From NCBI GenBank assembly GCA_011250595.1, contig JAANMP010000021.1:1-64000 (forward strand): a stretch of DNA of 64,000 bases, given 5' to 3'. The translations under genes and the position numbers were made by a program. This document shows positions 36,655 through 45,892 of the stretch, one piece after another. The notes beneath the pieces were generated by a model. It was not told the origin of the DNA. It saw only the letters and a program-made list of their open reading frames with translations, and ran no database searches. The stretch is from Bacillus sp. MM2020_1 (GTDB taxonomy: Bacteria; Bacillota; Bacilli; Bacillales; Cytobacillaceae). Position 1 is the stretch's first letter; each line of letters starts with the position of its first letter.

Positions 36655-36932
36655 AAAAAAACCCCATCCCTGGAAAGGGACGAGGTTTATAGTTCGCGGT
36701 ACCACCCTTGTAAACACTGTATGTAAAAAAACATTGTGTTCGCTTCATTCGGATAACGGCATCTACCGGCGCATCTTTACATTTCCGTTTGCGAAAATGG
36801 TCCCGATGCCAACTCTGGAGGCGAACTTCTCTTATTCTTTCCATAAAAGTGCTTTCAGTCGTGGCACTTTCTCCCTAAATGGTCGTAAATAAGGTACTTT
36901 TCTCCGTCATCGTTATTTAAATATTAACATTG
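36655..36932 (-). ncRNA. T-box riboswitch of pheST
   Basis: The minus strand carries the T-box sequence GGGTGGTACCGCG (36695-36707), which pairs with the tRNA acceptor end. It is followed by a terminator whose arms are AACCTCGTCCC and GGGATGGGGTT with a T7 run (36655-36688). Several stems precede it, as expected for stem I-III. The downstream gene implies specificity for tRNA-Phe; I did not assign the specifier codon with certainty. Confidence 0.92.
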
Positions 36933-36938
36933 TTGATT

Positions 36939-36968
36939 ATTATATAATAAATCGCCGGGCAAGGTCAA
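36939..36968 (-). promoter_or_regulatory. SigA promoter of the pheST leader
   Basis: TTGACC, an 18 bp spacer and TATAAT on the minus strand, directly after the ysgA stop codon. Confidence 0.75.
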
Positions 36969-36980
36969 ACAAGTTTGCGC

Positions 36981-37730
36981 CTATTTTTTCAAATAATAGA
37001 GAAGAATCCCGGTTGCCACCGCTACATTTAAGGATTCGCTTTTCCCATAAATCGGAATATACAGGTTCGCTGTCGTGCTGGCAAGAATATCTTTACCGAC
37101 GCCGTTCCCTTCGTTCCCAACTATGAGAGCAAAGGAGTCACCTGTAGTGATATCAGTATATACTGAGGCTCCTTCAAGTGCGGTACCGTAAACAGGAATA
37201 TTTTTTTCTTGAAGCTTGTCTATCCATTCATGGAGATCTCCACTTATAATCGGAAGGTGAAAATGGCTTCCTTGTGCAGACCTTAGTACCTTAGCGTTAT
37301 ATATATCAACAGTTCCGCGTCCAACCACGACTGCGTCAATCCCTGCTGCATCTGCCGTACGAATCATCGTGCCGAGATTACCCGGATCCTGAACCGCATC
37401 GATAAAAAGGAAGGTTTTTGCCTCATGAACTTCCTCAGCTGTTATCCGGCAAACCGCATAAATCCCTTGTGGTGCCTCTGTATCTGACAAAGATTTCGAT
37501 ATCTCTTCCGTGACTTGTATTACGGGTGTTGACCCAGCATCCCATCGAGAAGGGAGGTCTACTTTTTCAGATACAATAATTTCTAAGATTTGCTCCCCTT
37601 GTTTCAAGGCTTCCTCCACTAAATGAAAGCCTTCTACTAAAAAGGTTCCAGACTTATCGCGTTCCTTTTTTGTTAAAAGTTTTTTCCATTGTTTAACTTT
37701 AGGGTTGTTTATCGATTCAATATGTTTCAA
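36981..37730 (-). CDS. ysgA: TrmH/SpoU-family RNA methyltransferase (YsgA)
   Basis: This 249-residue SPOUT methyltransferase probably 2'-O-methylates rRNA. It has an N-terminal substrate-binding domain (NNPKVKQWKKLLTKKERDKS). The knotted SAM-binding core has DAVQDPGNLGTMIRTADAAG, ALIVGNEGNGVG and the C-terminal knot IPIYGKSESLNVAVATGILL. The start is TTG behind GGAGAG. It lies upstream of pheS as in B. subtilis. The exact nucleotide target is not known from sequence. Confidence 0.92.
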   Translation of the reverse strand: MKHIESINNPKVKQWKKLLTKKERDKSGTFLVEGFHLVEEALKQGEQILEIIVSEKVDLPSRWDAGSTPVIQVTEEISKSLSDTEAPQGIYAVCRITAEEVHEAKTFLFIDAVQDPGNLGTMIRTADAAGIDAVVVGRGTVDIYNAKVLRSAQGSHFHLPIISGDLHEWIDKLQEKNIPVYGTALEGASVYTDITTGDSFALIVGNEGNGVGKDILASTTANLYIPIYGKSESLNVAVATGILLYYLKK

Positions 37731-37817
37731 AACCCGCTCTCCTTTTACATTAACAACTATTTTTTATTATAGCCTAACAAAAATACATAATAAAACCAAA
37801 AATAGAAAACATATAAA

Positions 37818-37943
37818 AAGAAAAGCGAAAGCGCCTTGCCCAGGGGCGACAAGCATAAGACAAACACTGACAGAAGGCGTTGTTTGCCTTCCGAAGTGAT
37901 TGACTTATGCCTCGAGCCCCTAGGCGCTGTAGCTAGACATTTC
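37818..37943 (+). repeat. bcr-like interspersed repeat, divergent copy C
   Basis: This element of about 126 bp starts AAAGCGAAAGCGCC and ends TAGGCGCTGTAGCTAGACA. It shares its ends and a GACTTAT core with copies A and B, but the middle differs (CCAGGGGCGACAAGCATAAG, then CTCGAGCCCCTAGG). It lies between divergent ysgA and sspI. Confidence 0.7.
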
Positions 37944-37999
37944 TCAAGGTTCAAAGTTTAAGACTTATTTATTTAATTATTAAAAAGGAGTGGTTATAC

Positions 38000-38206
38000 A
38001 TGAATTTAAATTTACGTAATGCCATTGTTCATAATGTCTCGGGGAATACACAAGATCAACTAGAAGATACGATTGTTGATGCCATTCAAAATGGTGAAGA
38101 GAAAATGCTCCCAGGCCTAGGCGTTTTATTTGAGATCATATGGAATAATTCTTCCGAAGATGAGAAAAAAGAAATGCTAGCCACCTTGGAGAGTGGGTTA
38201 AAGTAA
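38000..38206 (+). CDS. sspI: Small acid-soluble spore protein SspI
   Basis: This 68-residue minor SASP was recognised by its strong match to B. subtilis SspI ([36 protein letters not shown]). It is made in the forespore and is part of the spore core; the biochemical role is not clear. The ATG has AAGGAG upstream and the gene ends in its own terminator. A SigG promoter is expected, but I could not point to a convincing one in the A/T-rich stretch after repeat C. Confidence 0.95.
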   Translation: MNLNLRNAIVHNVSGNTQDQLEDTIVDAIQNGEEKMLPGLGVLFEIIWNNSSEDEKKEMLATLESGLK

Positions 38207-38220
38207 TAATTTACGGTTAG

Positions 38221-38252
38221 GGCTGTCAATCGGTTTGGTTGACAGCCTTTTT
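38221..38252 (+). terminator. sspI terminator
   Basis: GGCTGTCAA pairs with TTGACAGCC (38239-38247), followed by T5. Confidence 0.9.
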
Positions 38253-38278
38253 CTGTTAAAAATGAACAAAAATAATGT

Positions 38279-38372
38279 TTATCAGCGATATCAGACAGTC
38301 AATGAGCGAATTTTTATGTCCAATGAGCGAATTTAGGCATTCAATGAGCGAATCTAGAGGTTCTATGAGCGA
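38279..38372 (+). repeat. Phased decamer array 3 (five copies, exact 21 bp period)
   Basis: Units start at 38279 (TTATCAGCGA), 38300, 38321 and 38342 (CAATGAGCGA) and 38363 (CTATGAGCGA), every 21 bp exactly. The first unit is identical to arrays 1 and 2; the rest share the AGCGA half. The array lies between the convergent terminators of sspI and the M42 peptidase gene. Confidence 0.9.
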
Positions 38373-38405
38373 ATCTAAAAACTCTTTTAAAAAGTGCATT
38401 GGACA

Positions 38406-38436
38406 GAAAAAATCCCCGGCAAAATTCTACCGGGGA
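38406..38436 (-). terminator. Terminator of the M42 peptidase gene
   Basis: TCCCCGG (38413-38419) pairs with CCGGGGA (38430-38436), with a T-run on the minus strand. Confidence 0.85.
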
Positions 38437-38449
38437 CACCCACAAAAAG

Positions 38450-39535
38450 TTATTCGAACGTAATCTTATCAACCGTTTCCCGGTCCAAGCGCTTGATGAC
38501 TTCGACAATCAACTTTACTGCGTTTTCGTAATCATCTCGGTGGAGCATCGCGGCATGGGAATGGATATACCGTGTCGCAATCGTAATCGCCATTGCTGGT
38601 ACACCATTATGTGTCAAGTGGATAGAACCGGCATCCGTCCCCCCGCCAGGAATGGACTCGAATTGATACGGGATGTTCAATTCATCGGCTGTATCGGTAA
38701 CTAAATCACGTAATCCTTTATGCGCTACAAGCGAGGCATCATAAACGACAACTTGTGGGCCCTTCCCCATCTTACTCATTGCTTCTCGTTCTGAAATCCC
38801 GGGTGTATCACCGGCAATACCCACATCGACTGCAAAACCGATATCAGGCTGAATTTTGTACGTGGCCGTCTTGGCACCACGCAATCCAACCTCTTCTTGA
38901 ACATTTCCGACGCCGTAAACAACGTTAGGATGGTCAACACCCTTAAGCTGCCTCAACACATCAATCGCAATCGCACAGCCAATTCGGTTATCCCACGCTT
39001 TTGCTAATAGCATCTTCTCATTGTTCATCACCGTAAATTCAAAATAGGGAACGACCATATCGCCTGGGCGAACGCCCCATTCTGTCGCTTCCTCGCGGCT
39101 TGAAGCACCAATATCAATGAACATGTCTTTAATTTCCACAGGTTTCTTGCGGGCTTCCGCTGATAAAATATGCGGCGGCTTAGAACCGGTAATTCCCGTT
39201 ACATCTCCCTTTCTCGTCACAATTGTCACGCGCTGGGCAAGCATAACTTGGCCCCACCAGCCGCCAACCGGTTGAAAACGGAGGAAACCTTTATCACCAA
39301 TTTGAGTAATCATAAAGCCAACTTCATCTAAGTGGCCGGCCACCATAATTTTCGGGCCGCCCTCTTTACCTACCTTTTTGGCAATCAAACTACCGAGTCC
39401 GTCCGTTGTGATTTCATCAGCAAATGGTTCTATGTATTTTCTCATGACTTCGCGTACTTCACGCTCATTGCCGGGAATCCCTTTGGCATCGGTTAACTCT
39501 TTTAACATCGTCAAGGTTTCATCTAGTTTTACCAT
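38450..39535 (-). CDS. ysdC: M42-family aminopeptidase (YsdC)
   Basis: This 361-residue cytosolic metallo-aminopeptidase belongs to the glutamyl-aminopeptidase/tetrahedral peptidase family. The two-metal site is visible in [12 protein letters not shown] (His), [10 protein letters not shown] (bridging Asp), [11 protein letters not shown] (catalytic Glu pair), [12 protein letters not shown] (Asp) and [11 protein letters not shown] (His). [15 protein letters not shown] is also conserved. It probably degrades short peptides. The ATG has GGGGG upstream. The gene is monocistronic. Confidence 0.95.
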   Translation of the reverse strand: MVKLDETLTMLKELTDAKGIPGNEREVREVMRKYIEPFADEITTDGLGSLIAKKVGKEGGPKIMVAGHLDEVGFMITQIGDKGFLRFQPVGGWWGQVMLAQRVTIVTRKGDVTGITGSKPPHILSAEARKKPVEIKDMFIDIGASSREEATEWGVRPGDMVVPYFEFTVMNNEKMLLAKAWDNRIGCAIAIDVLRQLKGVDHPNVVYGVGNVQEEVGLRGAKTATYKIQPDIGFAVDVGIAGDTPGISEREAMSKMGKGPQVVVYDASLVAHKGLRDLVTDTADELNIPYQFESIPGGGTDAGSIHLTHNGVPAMAITIATRYIHSHAAMLHRDDYENAVKLIVEVIKRLDRETVDKITFE

Positions 39536-39604
39536 ATATTAGCCCCCTTTTAAGTTCGTCGACCTCATTATACAGAAAATAACGATTAATTCGCAATTTT
39601 TCTG

Positions 39605-40096
39605 CTAATAGTTATTCTGCTGTCTCAAATAATTTACTTCGTTTTTATGAAAATATGCCTTTTTGATTTCTTCATATGTAAATCCGAGCAGTTCAGCTAA
39701 TTCGAAGTAAGATTGAAATAAATTGATGTAATCAGCCAAACTTTTATTTTTTTGAAAAATACTGATCCTGTCATATATGCATAAAAATTGTTCTGTCACA
39801 GTGAAAGATAACTCCTGCTTATTCAAATCCATTTGCTCCGTATCAAATCCACATTCAATCCCGAGCGATAAAATAAAATGAATACCATCAACAAATTCTT
39901 CTAAAATGACCTCTTTAGCTGAAGATGGCTTGACACTCCAAAACTTAAAGCTGCGTGTCTCATTTGCCAACTCACCAATTTCAACGAGTAAGGCAAGGAC
40001 CTTTTTGTCAAATAAATCCTCATCCTGCAGGTTATGCTTTTCTTGAATATGTTGATCTAATGCCTTTTGCATCTGAAATAGTTGTTCGAGTTGCAT
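39605..40096 (-). CDS. Dimeric all-alpha dUTPase-like NTP pyrophosphatase
   Basis: This 163-residue helical protein has the family metal motif LLVEIGELANETRSFKFWS with the EXXE pair, and the second acidic motif EEFVDGIHFILSLG. Relatives hydrolyse dUTP to dUMP and pyrophosphate, which keeps uracil out of DNA. Related proteins occur in phages and Bacillus chromosomes. The ATG has AAAGGAG upstream. It is divergent from ysdB. Confidence 0.85.
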   Translation of the reverse strand: MQLEQLFQMQKALDQHIQEKHNLQDEDLFDKKVLALLVEIGELANETRSFKFWSVKPSSAKEVILEEFVDGIHFILSLGIECGFDTEQMDLNKQELSFTVTEQFLCIYDRISIFQKNKSLADYINLFQSYFELAELLGFTYEEIKKAYFHKNEVNYLRQQNNY

Positions 40097-40143
40097 ACTA
40101 CCACCACTCCTTTTAGAAAAATTATATCAAAATGAGATATGAT

Positions 40144-40169
40144 TGAAACTTTTTTCGAGTTGTCTCGTA
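40144..40169 (+). promoter_or_regulatory. SigW promoter of ysdB
   Basis: TGAAAC (40144-40149), a 16 bp spacer and CGTA (40166-40169) exactly match the ECF SigW consensus. ysdB belongs to the SigW regulon in B. subtilis. Confidence 0.88.
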
Positions 40170-40201
40170 TGAATAGGAAAATAGATGCAGGGGGATTATC
40201 C

Positions 40202-40576
40202 ATGATATGGTTGCTGCGCTTCGTATTGTTGTTGTTCCTATTCTTCTTATTCAGCTATGGGGTAAAATCCCTTTTTACATCAAAACGAAAACTAGAAGCT
40301 GCCCGTAAACAGAAACGTTTTTTGCTGATCGATGATAAGGATGTCAGAAAGAATTTCTCACTTACCTATAAAGGAGCTGTGTTTGCTGGCGAAAAGTACA
40401 TGGGGCCTGCTGGCAAAACATTTGACATCGTCTCCATCATAATCTGGCCTGAAAATACAGTTTCCCTTAAAGGGCTGGTTAAGGAAGACATTTTTTATAT
40501 TGATAAAAAACTTCTTGAATGCTATCCGAATGCTGAAATTCACTGGAAGAGTCCGGTGAAGGAATTTTTACAGTAA
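40202..40576 (+). CDS. ysdB: YsdB, SigW-controlled membrane-anchored protein
   Basis: This 124-residue protein has one N-terminal membrane segment (MIWLLRFVLLLFLFFLFSYG) and a soluble domain starting RKQKRFLLIDDKDVRKNFSL. Function is unknown. The start at 40202 has GGGGG seven bases upstream; the in-frame ATG at 40139 would precede the promoter. The SigW promoter implies induction by cell-envelope stress. Confidence 0.85.
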   Translation: MIWLLRFVLLLFLFFLFSYGVKSLFTSKRKLEAARKQKRFLLIDDKDVRKNFSLTYKGAVFAGEKYMGPAGKTFDIVSIIIWPENTVSLKGLVKEDIFYIDKKLLECYPNAEIHWKSPVKEFLQ

Positions 40577-40578
40577 TA

Positions 40579-40600
40579 GCCGCCTTTCATGCGGCTTTTT
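40579..40600 (+). terminator. ysdB terminator
   Basis: AGCCGC pairs with GCGGCT, followed by T6. It ends at the ysdA stop codon, between the convergent genes. Confidence 0.8.
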
Positions 40601-40863
40601 TATAATAATAGAAACTTGATCAACAGAACCAATTCAATTCCTGCTAGAAATGGAAAACCAATTTTAAAAGCTGTATGCTTTGTTTTATGCCGGTAAAGCT
40701 GCATGCCTGTGGTTGTACCAATCGCTCCTCCTAAAATCGCCACCATCCACAATGTTCTTTCCGAAATTCGATATTGATGTTTCTTTGCCCGCTTTTTATC
40801 CTCTCCCATAATCAACAGCCCTGCTATATTCATGATTAGATAAACCACTAACCATATTTTCAT
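40600..40863 (-). CDS. ysdA: DUF1294 membrane protein (YsdA)
   Basis: This 87-residue protein has three hydrophobic segments and the DUF1294 core MGEDKKRAKKHQYRISERTL, then ILGGAIGTTTGMQLYRHKTK. Function is unknown. It follows rplT in the same direction, as in B. subtilis, but a terminator sits between them. The ATG has GGGGGAA upstream. Confidence 0.88.
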   Translation of the reverse strand: MKIWLVVYLIMNIAGLLIMGEDKKRAKKHQYRISERTLWMVAILGGAIGTTTGMQLYRHKTKHTAFKIGFPFLAGIELVLLIKFLLL

Positions 40864-40883
40864 ATATCATTTCCCCCTTATAG

Positions 40884-40918
40884 AAAAGGCCATCCTCTAC
40901 AAAGAGAATGGCCTTTAA
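40884..40918 (-). terminator. infC-rpmI-rplT terminator
   Basis: AAAGGCCAT-CTC pairs with GAG-ATGGCCTTT, followed by a T-containing run, directly after rplT. Confidence 0.85.
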
Positions 40919-40922
40919 ACAA

Positions 40923-41282
40923 TTACTTGTTAATGTTTTGTTTTGCAACGTTTGCTAATTCAGCAAATGCGTTTGCATCGCTTACTGCTAATTCAGCAAG
41001 CATCTTGCGGTTTACTTCGATACCAGCAAGCTTTAAGCCATGCATTAAACGGCTGTAAGAAAGACCGTTGATACGAGCTGCTGCATTGATACGAGTAATC
41101 CATAATTTGCGGAAGTCGCGTTTTTTCTGACGACGATCGCGGAAAGCATACATTAATGATTTCATAACCTGTTGGTTAGCAACTTTGTATAATGTATGTT
41201 TTGAACCGTAATAACCTTTTGCTAATTTAAGAACTTTTTTACGACGTTTGCGCGTAACTGTACCGCCTTTTACACGTGGCAT
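40923..41282 (-). CDS. rplT: Ribosomal protein L20
   Basis: This 119-residue, strongly basic protein of the large subunit is needed for early 50S assembly. The N-terminal arm ([19 protein letters not shown]) and globular part ([20 protein letters not shown]) are typical. L20 also represses its own operon by binding the infC leader, a candidate for which lies upstream. The ATG has TTGGAGGG upstream. Confidence 0.99.
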   Translation of the reverse strand: MPRVKGGTVTRKRRKKVLKLAKGYYGSKHTLYKVANQQVMKSLMYAFRDRRQKKRDFRKLWITRINAAARINGLSYSRLMHGLKLAGIEVNRKMLAELAVSDANAFAELANVAKQNINK

Positions 41283-41320
41283 TTAATTTCCCTCCAATAT
41301 ATAAATCGATCACTTAATTT

Positions 41321-41521
41321 TTACTTCATGTACGTTAACATTTGACGAATGCGTTTGAAATCACCTTTAGAAACAAGTGATGCTTTGCGAAGCTTACGCT
41401 TTGCTTTTGTAGATTTGTTAGCAAATAAGTGGCTTGTATAAGCGTGGTCACGTTTAAGTTGACCTGAACCAGTTTTCTTGAAACGCTTTGCAGCGCCACG
41501 GTGAGTTTTCATTTTTGGCAT
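41321..41521 (-). CDS. rpmI: Ribosomal protein L35
   Basis: This is a 66-residue basic protein of the large subunit ([36 protein letters not shown]). It lies 17 bp after infC and 38 bp before rplT in the conserved operon. AAGGAGG precedes the ATG. Confidence 0.99.
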   Translation of the reverse strand: MPKMKTHRGAAKRFKKTGSGQLKRDHAYTSHLFANKSTKAKRKLRKASLVSKGDFKRIRQMLTYMK

Positions 41522-41538
41522 TTGGGATATCCTCCTTA

Positions 41539-42054
41539 TTACTTGTCGATTTTAGGTGCTAAAACGAGGAACATGCTTCGTCCATCCATTTTAGGATGTG
41601 ACTCGATGGTCGCAACTTCCTTGCACGCTTCGGAAAAACGGTCTAACACACGTTGACCAATTTCTTTATGGGTAATCGCCCGGCCCTTGAAACGGATTGA
41701 AGCTTTTACCTTGTCGCCTTTTTCTAAGAACTTAATTGCATTGCGCAACTTTGTATTAAAGTCATGCTCATCAATTGTTGGGCTGAGACGAACTTCTTTA
41801 GTGGTGATGATTTTTTGATTCTTACGAGCTTCTTTGTCTTTCTTTTGCTGCTCGAATTTGAATTTGCCATAGTCCATAATTCTGCCGACCGGAGGCTTTG
41901 CATTTGGTGCTACTAGTACCAAATCAAGATTCACTCTTCCGGCAATCTCTAAGGCTTCAGTTTTGGTTTTAATCCCTAACTGTTCGCCATTTTGATCAAT
42001 TAGGCGGATTTCGCGAGCGCGAATGCCCTCATTTAACAACATGTCTTTGCTAAT
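41539..42054 (-). CDS. infC: Translation initiation factor IF-3
   Basis: IF-3 keeps 30S subunits free and checks start codon pairing. The 171-residue protein has the N-domain ([20 protein letters not shown]), linker ([15 protein letters not shown]) and C-domain ([36 protein letters not shown]). The start is very probably the rare ATT codon at 42054 (reads as [10 protein letters not shown]), 8 bases after GGAGGT, as in other infC genes. The usual [12 protein letters not shown] motif reads [12 protein letters not shown] here. The operon leader carries an L20-type attenuator. Confidence 0.96.
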   Translation of the reverse strand: MSKDMLLNEGIRAREIRLIDQNGEQLGIKTKTEALEIAGRVNLDLVLVAPNAKPPVGRIMDYGKFKFEQQKKDKEARKNQKIITTKEVRLSPTIDEHDFNTKLRNAIKFLEKGDKVKASIRFKGRAITHKEIGQRVLDRFSEACKEVATIESHPKMDGRSMFLVLAPKIDK

Positions 42055-42194
42055 AATTAGCCACCTCCAAGGTTTTATCACGAATACAACGTCTTGGTCA
42101 AGAGAATCTTAAAGAACCCATTTCAACCTAAACGTATGACTCCTTACTGAATTAACAGGTATTAAACTTTTTAGCCGTACTATAAGTGCACAAA

Positions 42195-42347
42195 CAAAAA
42201 AAGTGCGGATGAATGCACCCACACTTTACAGAACATAAGTAATGAAACCAAAAAGTTCACGTAAAACCTGCCAACTGCCAAATGCGTCAATCAGGTGAGA
42301 AGCGGGTGCTTCTTCTTTTCCCAAAAACAAGTATTCAATTTTTCACC
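42195..42347 (-). ncRNA. L20-type autoregulatory leader with attenuator
   Basis: The leader contains GAAGCACCCGCTTCTCACC, typical of infC-rpmI-rplT leaders. It ends in a terminator (AGTGTGGGTG with CATCCGCACT and a T7 run, 42195-42226) about 140 bp before infC. L20 binding is known to promote this kind of termination in B. subtilis. The rest of the 42055-42496 gap is untranslated leader and the thrS terminator. Confidence 0.75.
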
Positions 42348-42353
42348 TTAGTA

Positions 42354-42383
42354 AATATAACATAAACAAAGACGTAATGTCAA
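42354..42383 (-). promoter_or_regulatory. SigA promoter of infC-rpmI-rplT
   Basis: TTGACA, an 18 bp spacer and TATATT on the minus strand, just ahead of the leader. Confidence 0.75.
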
Positions 42384-42455
42384 ACGAACTATTTTCTTTG
42401 ACAACGGAATTTATTTTAGCAAGAAACCAAGAATTATTCAATAGATTTTTTTTGT

Positions 42456-42489
42456 AAAAAAAAGAAAGAGCGGCAAGCCCTTTCTTTCT
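42456..42489 (-). terminator. thrS terminator
   Basis: AAAGAAAG-G pairs with C-CTTTCTTT around GCGGCAAG-like loop sequence, with a long T-run on the minus strand. Confidence 0.8.
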
Positions 42490-42496
42490 TAACAAA

Positions 42497-44431
42497 TTAT
42501 CCTCTTTTTACTTCAGCTGTGATTGCTGCTAAAAACTCTGAAAATGGCTTTGTTTCTGAGTTTTGTTCACCATATTTACGAACATTGACTGCTTGGTCTT
42601 CGACTTCCTTATCGCCAACAACTAGCATATATGGTATTTTTTGCATTTGCGCTTCACGGATTTTATAACCGATTTTTTCATCCCGGCCATCCAACTCGAC
42701 CCGTAAGCCTTCATTTTGAAGCTGCTCCTGTACCTGCTTAGCATAATCAAAGTGTGCGCCAGGAGAAACTGGAATGACCTGAACCTGAACTGGAGCGAGC
42801 CATGTTGGGAATGCTCCTTTGTATTCTTCAATTAAGAAGGCCACAAAACGTTCCATCGTTGATACAACGCCGCGGTGGATAACGACTGGACGATGCGGTT
42901 TGCCGTCCTCACCCACATAAGTTAAATCAAAACGTTCCGGTAATAAGAAATCTAGTTGAACAGTGGAAAGTGTTTCTTCCTTACCTAATGCAGTTTTTAC
43001 TTGAACGTCCAATTTCGGACCATAGAAGGCAGCTTCCCCTTCAGCCTCATAGTAGTCAAGTCCAAGATCATCCATGGCATCCTTCAGCATACCTTGTGCT
43101 TTTTCCCACATCGCGTCATCGTCAAAGTACTTTTCAGTATCTTGCGGGTCACGGTAGGAAAGACGGAATGAATAGTCATTAATACCAAAGTCTTTATAAA
43201 CGGCTAAAACTAGGTTCACAACCCGTTTGAATTCATCTTTAATTTGGTCGGGACGAACAAAAATATGTGCATCATTTAAAGTCATACCACGAACACGCTG
43301 CAATCCTGAAAGTGCACCTGACATTTCATAACGATGCATTGTTCCAAGTTCGGCGATCCGAATCGGAAGTTCGCGATAACTGTGAATGCTGTTCTTGTAA
43401 ACCATCATATGATGCGGGCAGTTCATTGGACGTAGAACTAATTGTTCATTGTCCATTTCCATGACCGGAAACATGTCTTCCTGGTAATGATCCCAGTGTC
43501 CTGAAGTCTTGTATAAATCAACGCTGCCCATAATCGGAGTATATACATGGTCATAGCCAAGACGTTGTTCTTTATCGACAATGTAACGCTCAACTACTCG
43601 GCGAATAGTTGCACCCTTTGGAAGCCATAATGGTAAGCCTTGACCTACCAATTGGTTATTAGTGAAAAGGTTTAACTCTTTACCAATTTTACGATGGTCA
43701 CGCTCTTTCGCTTCTTCAAGCAAGCGAAGATGCTCCGCTAAATCTTCTTTCTTAAAAAAGGCTGTTCCATACACGCGCTGCAGCATTTTATTTTTGCTGT
43801 CGCCGCGCCAATAGGCACCCGCAATGCTCAATAGCTTAAATTCTTTGATTTTTCCAGTTGACGGGACATGCACTCCACGGCATAGGTCAAAAAAATCGCC
43901 TTGTTCGTAAAGTGTCACGGTTTCCTCATCAGGAATCGCCTCAATTAGTTCGAGCTTGTAAGGATCACCGGCTTCTTTAAAAAGCTGTACAGCCTCTGCA
44001 CGACTTACTTCCTTGCGAACAATTTCGATATTTTCATTGACGATTCTGGCCATTTCCTTTTCAATCTTTGGCAGATCTTCTGGAGTTAATGATTCCTCAA
44101 GGTCCATATCATAATAAAATCCACCTTCGATCACTGGCCCTACACCTAAATTCACACCAGGATAAAGTCTTCTAACAGCCTGTGCCATCAAATGGGCTGT
44201 ACTGTGACGTAAAACCTCTAATGCGTCTACGGAATCAGGGACGACGATTTCTATTGAACCGTCTTCATTAATAGGACGGCGAAGATCATACAGTTGACCG
44301 TTCCATTTACCGGCAATCGCTTTTTTCTTCAGGCCGGGGCTGATGGATGCGGCAATATCTTCCGTTGTTGTTCCACACGGGAACTCCTTTACTGCCCCAT
44401 CTGGAAACGAAATCTTAACAACGTCTGACAT
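42497..44431 (-). CDS. thrS: Threonyl-tRNA synthetase
   Basis: The 644-residue enzyme charges tRNA-Thr. Domains in order are TGS (about 1-62, [19 protein letters not shown]), editing domain (about 63-240, including [16 protein letters not shown] and [11 protein letters not shown]), class II core (about 245-540, zinc-binding [13 protein letters not shown], motif 2 [20 protein letters not shown]) and anticodon domain. The true ATG is at 44431 with GGAGG upstream. The same frame stays open 46 codons further, but that stretch is T-box leader. Confidence 0.98.
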   Translation of the reverse strand: MSDVVKISFPDGAVKEFPCGTTTEDIAASISPGLKKKAIAGKWNGQLYDLRRPINEDGSIEIVVPDSVDALEVLRHSTAHLMAQAVRRLYPGVNLGVGPVIEGGFYYDMDLEESLTPEDLPKIEKEMARIVNENIEIVRKEVSRAEAVQLFKEAGDPYKLELIEAIPDEETVTLYEQGDFFDLCRGVHVPSTGKIKEFKLLSIAGAYWRGDSKNKMLQRVYGTAFFKKEDLAEHLRLLEEAKERDHRKIGKELNLFTNNQLVGQGLPLWLPKGATIRRVVERYIVDKEQRLGYDHVYTPIMGSVDLYKTSGHWDHYQEDMFPVMEMDNEQLVLRPMNCPHHMMVYKNSIHSYRELPIRIAELGTMHRYEMSGALSGLQRVRGMTLNDAHIFVRPDQIKDEFKRVVNLVLAVYKDFGINDYSFRLSYRDPQDTEKYFDDDAMWEKAQGMLKDAMDDLGLDYYEAEGEAAFYGPKLDVQVKTALGKEETLSTVQLDFLLPERFDLTYVGEDGKPHRPVVIHRGVVSTMERFVAFLIEEYKGAFPTWLAPVQVQVIPVSPGAHFDYAKQVQEQLQNEGLRVELDGRDEKIGYKIREAQMQKIPYMLVVGDKEVEDQAVNVRKYGEQNSETKPFSEFLAAITAEVKRG

Positions 44432-44497
44432 GGTAATTCCTCCTTTGTAATTAAGCGTCCCTGGGCATTTTGCCCAGTAGATTCGCTTTTGAAAAAT

Positions 44498-44781
44498 AAA
44501 AAAAACCCATCCCTGGAAAAGGGACGAGTTTTGATAAACACGTGGTTCCACCCAATTTTTCATTTCCAACTGTTGACACCTTGAAAATGACTTTGGTCAG
44601 TTAACGGTAGATAGCCGTCAACAATTACTAACCTCATGATTCCATGAAGCGTTCACTGCTGAAGTTTAAAGGTGGTAAGTATTATTTTCGTGTTAGGAGG
44701 CTTTCAGCCCTGTCCTCCCTCTCTAGAAACCGTAAAAAATACTGTTATCCTTATCAATACTTTTGCTATGAATATTCTATG
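44498..44781 (-). ncRNA. T-box riboswitch of thrS
   Basis: The minus strand has the T-box sequence GGGTGGAACCACG (44541-44553). A terminator follows, with arms AACTCGTCCC and GGGATGGGTT and a T8 run (44498-44532). Upstream stems occupy the rest of the leader. Specificity for tRNA-Thr is inferred from the downstream gene. A small hairpin (GGGCATTTTGCCC, 44463-44475) lies between the terminator and the thrS ribosome site. Confidence 0.92.
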
Positions 44782-44787
44782 TAGAGT

Positions 44788-44816
44788 ATTATAATGATTA
44801 ATTTTTTAAAAATCAA
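44788..44816 (-). promoter_or_regulatory. SigA promoter of the thrS leader
   Basis: TTGATT, a 17 bp spacer and TATAAT on the minus strand. Confidence 0.75.
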
Positions 44817-44860
44817 GGGACATTGACCTAATAAGACAAATTTTCACACTATTCCTCAAC

Positions 44861-45739
44861 TTAAGCATGATTTTCCGAAGAATCATTAGTTTCCAACCAC
44901 TTATGGACCTCTCGTAAAGCAGCAAAAGATTTAATCGTTACTCTTTCTTCAAAGATGTTTTTGATGGTTCGAACTAACGGTTCATCCGGGTCCTTTGTAT
45001 ACAGAAAAATAGTTGTCGGCGCAAGCGATAATAGTGGGGCAATCGAAGCGGAATCGACATAGACAGGATGATTAACAAGTAACTTCCGGTCAATTAATCT
45101 GATTAATTCAGCTCGTTTCATCTCCACAAATTGTTCATTATAAAAGGTGATTTCCTCGTCAAATAACAAATGGAGAACGTCCATTTTGGGTTCTCGATTG
45201 ATTAAAAAGTCCCTGAGCATTTGCACAAACATTTGATATTCCTGCTCCATTTTATATTCATCAATGGCAACCTCCACATAACCTTCCAATAGCTGGAGGT
45301 ATGGCCGCAAACGAAATTTTAGAAACGAGTCAAACGAAAAAGAAATATTATCTTGAAAAATGTGCTCGATGGCTGCTCTAATAGGAGGCTCTTCGTTTGA
45401 ATCCTTCAAAAAAACAGTTAAATCCTTTCTTTGACCTTCTAGAATTGAATAGATTATCTCCATTATTTGTTGCTGTACTTCCAGATCCTCATAAAAAAAT
45501 TGATTTTTTAATATTTCCCGAAACCAGTCATCACGTTTTATGCTCGTAATAAATTCGTAAAATGCCTTTTTAACCATAGTAGAAATTTCAATGGAAAGGA
45601 AGCCGCCTAAAAATTTTACTATATGTTGATCTTCAATTAGAAGAATAGTTTCTTTATCATGATTATTTGGTAAGTACTTCAGCAAGTGGTTATAAAACTT
45701 TTGTGCCTCCAACTTGCTTTGGAAGATGATTTCCGCCAA
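44861..45739 (-). CDS. ytxC: YtxC-like sporulation-associated protein
   Basis: This 292-residue soluble protein matches the YtxC family in position (between dnaI and thrS) and in the segment FDSFLKFRLRPYLQLLEGYV. Function is unknown; the family is confined to spore formers and annotated as sporulation-related. The start is TTG behind GGGGGG. B. subtilis ytxB, which lies next to ytxC, is not present here. Confidence 0.8.
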   Translation of the reverse strand: MAEIIFQSKLEAQKFYNHLLKYLPNNHDKETILLIEDQHIVKFLGGFLSIEISTMVKKAFYEFITSIKRDDWFREILKNQFFYEDLEVQQQIMEIIYSILEGQRKDLTVFLKDSNEEPPIRAAIEHIFQDNISFSFDSFLKFRLRPYLQLLEGYVEVAIDEYKMEQEYQMFVQMLRDFLINREPKMDVLHLLFDEEITFYNEQFVEMKRAELIRLIDRKLLVNHPVYVDSASIAPLLSLAPTTIFLYTKDPDEPLVRTIKNIFEERVTIKSFAALREVHKWLETNDSSENHA

Positions 45740-45842
45740 CCAAATCCCCCCTTTATGCCAATCTTTGTATTAATATATATGGGGGACTTGCTTAAAATAG
45801 AAGTTAGCAACAGTCGCTTTTGCTATTTACGGAAAAAAAGTC

Positions 45843-45875
45843 AAAAAAAAGACTGCTGACCTGTTTTCAGCAATC
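45843..45875 (-). terminator. dnaB-dnaI terminator
   Basis: GACTGCTGA (45851-45859) pairs imperfectly with TCAGCAATC (45867-45875), followed by T8 on the minus strand. Confidence 0.75.
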
Positions 45876-45892
45876 TGGAACTCCCTATCTAA

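Noticed and set aside
38275..38463. A 62-codon plus-strand frame with a seven-residue MSEF-like periodicity
   Set aside because: The periodicity is simply the 21 bp DNA array read in triplets; no ribosome site, and the frame runs through the terminator and into the end of the convergent peptidase gene.
42085..42110. Second promoter (TTGACC with GATAAA) right before infC
   Set aside because: Its transcript would start at the ribosome site and leave no leader.
44432..44569. N-terminal extension of ThrS by 46 codons
   Set aside because: The stretch is the T-box terminator and leader; the ATG at 44431 has the ribosome site and gives the normal family length.
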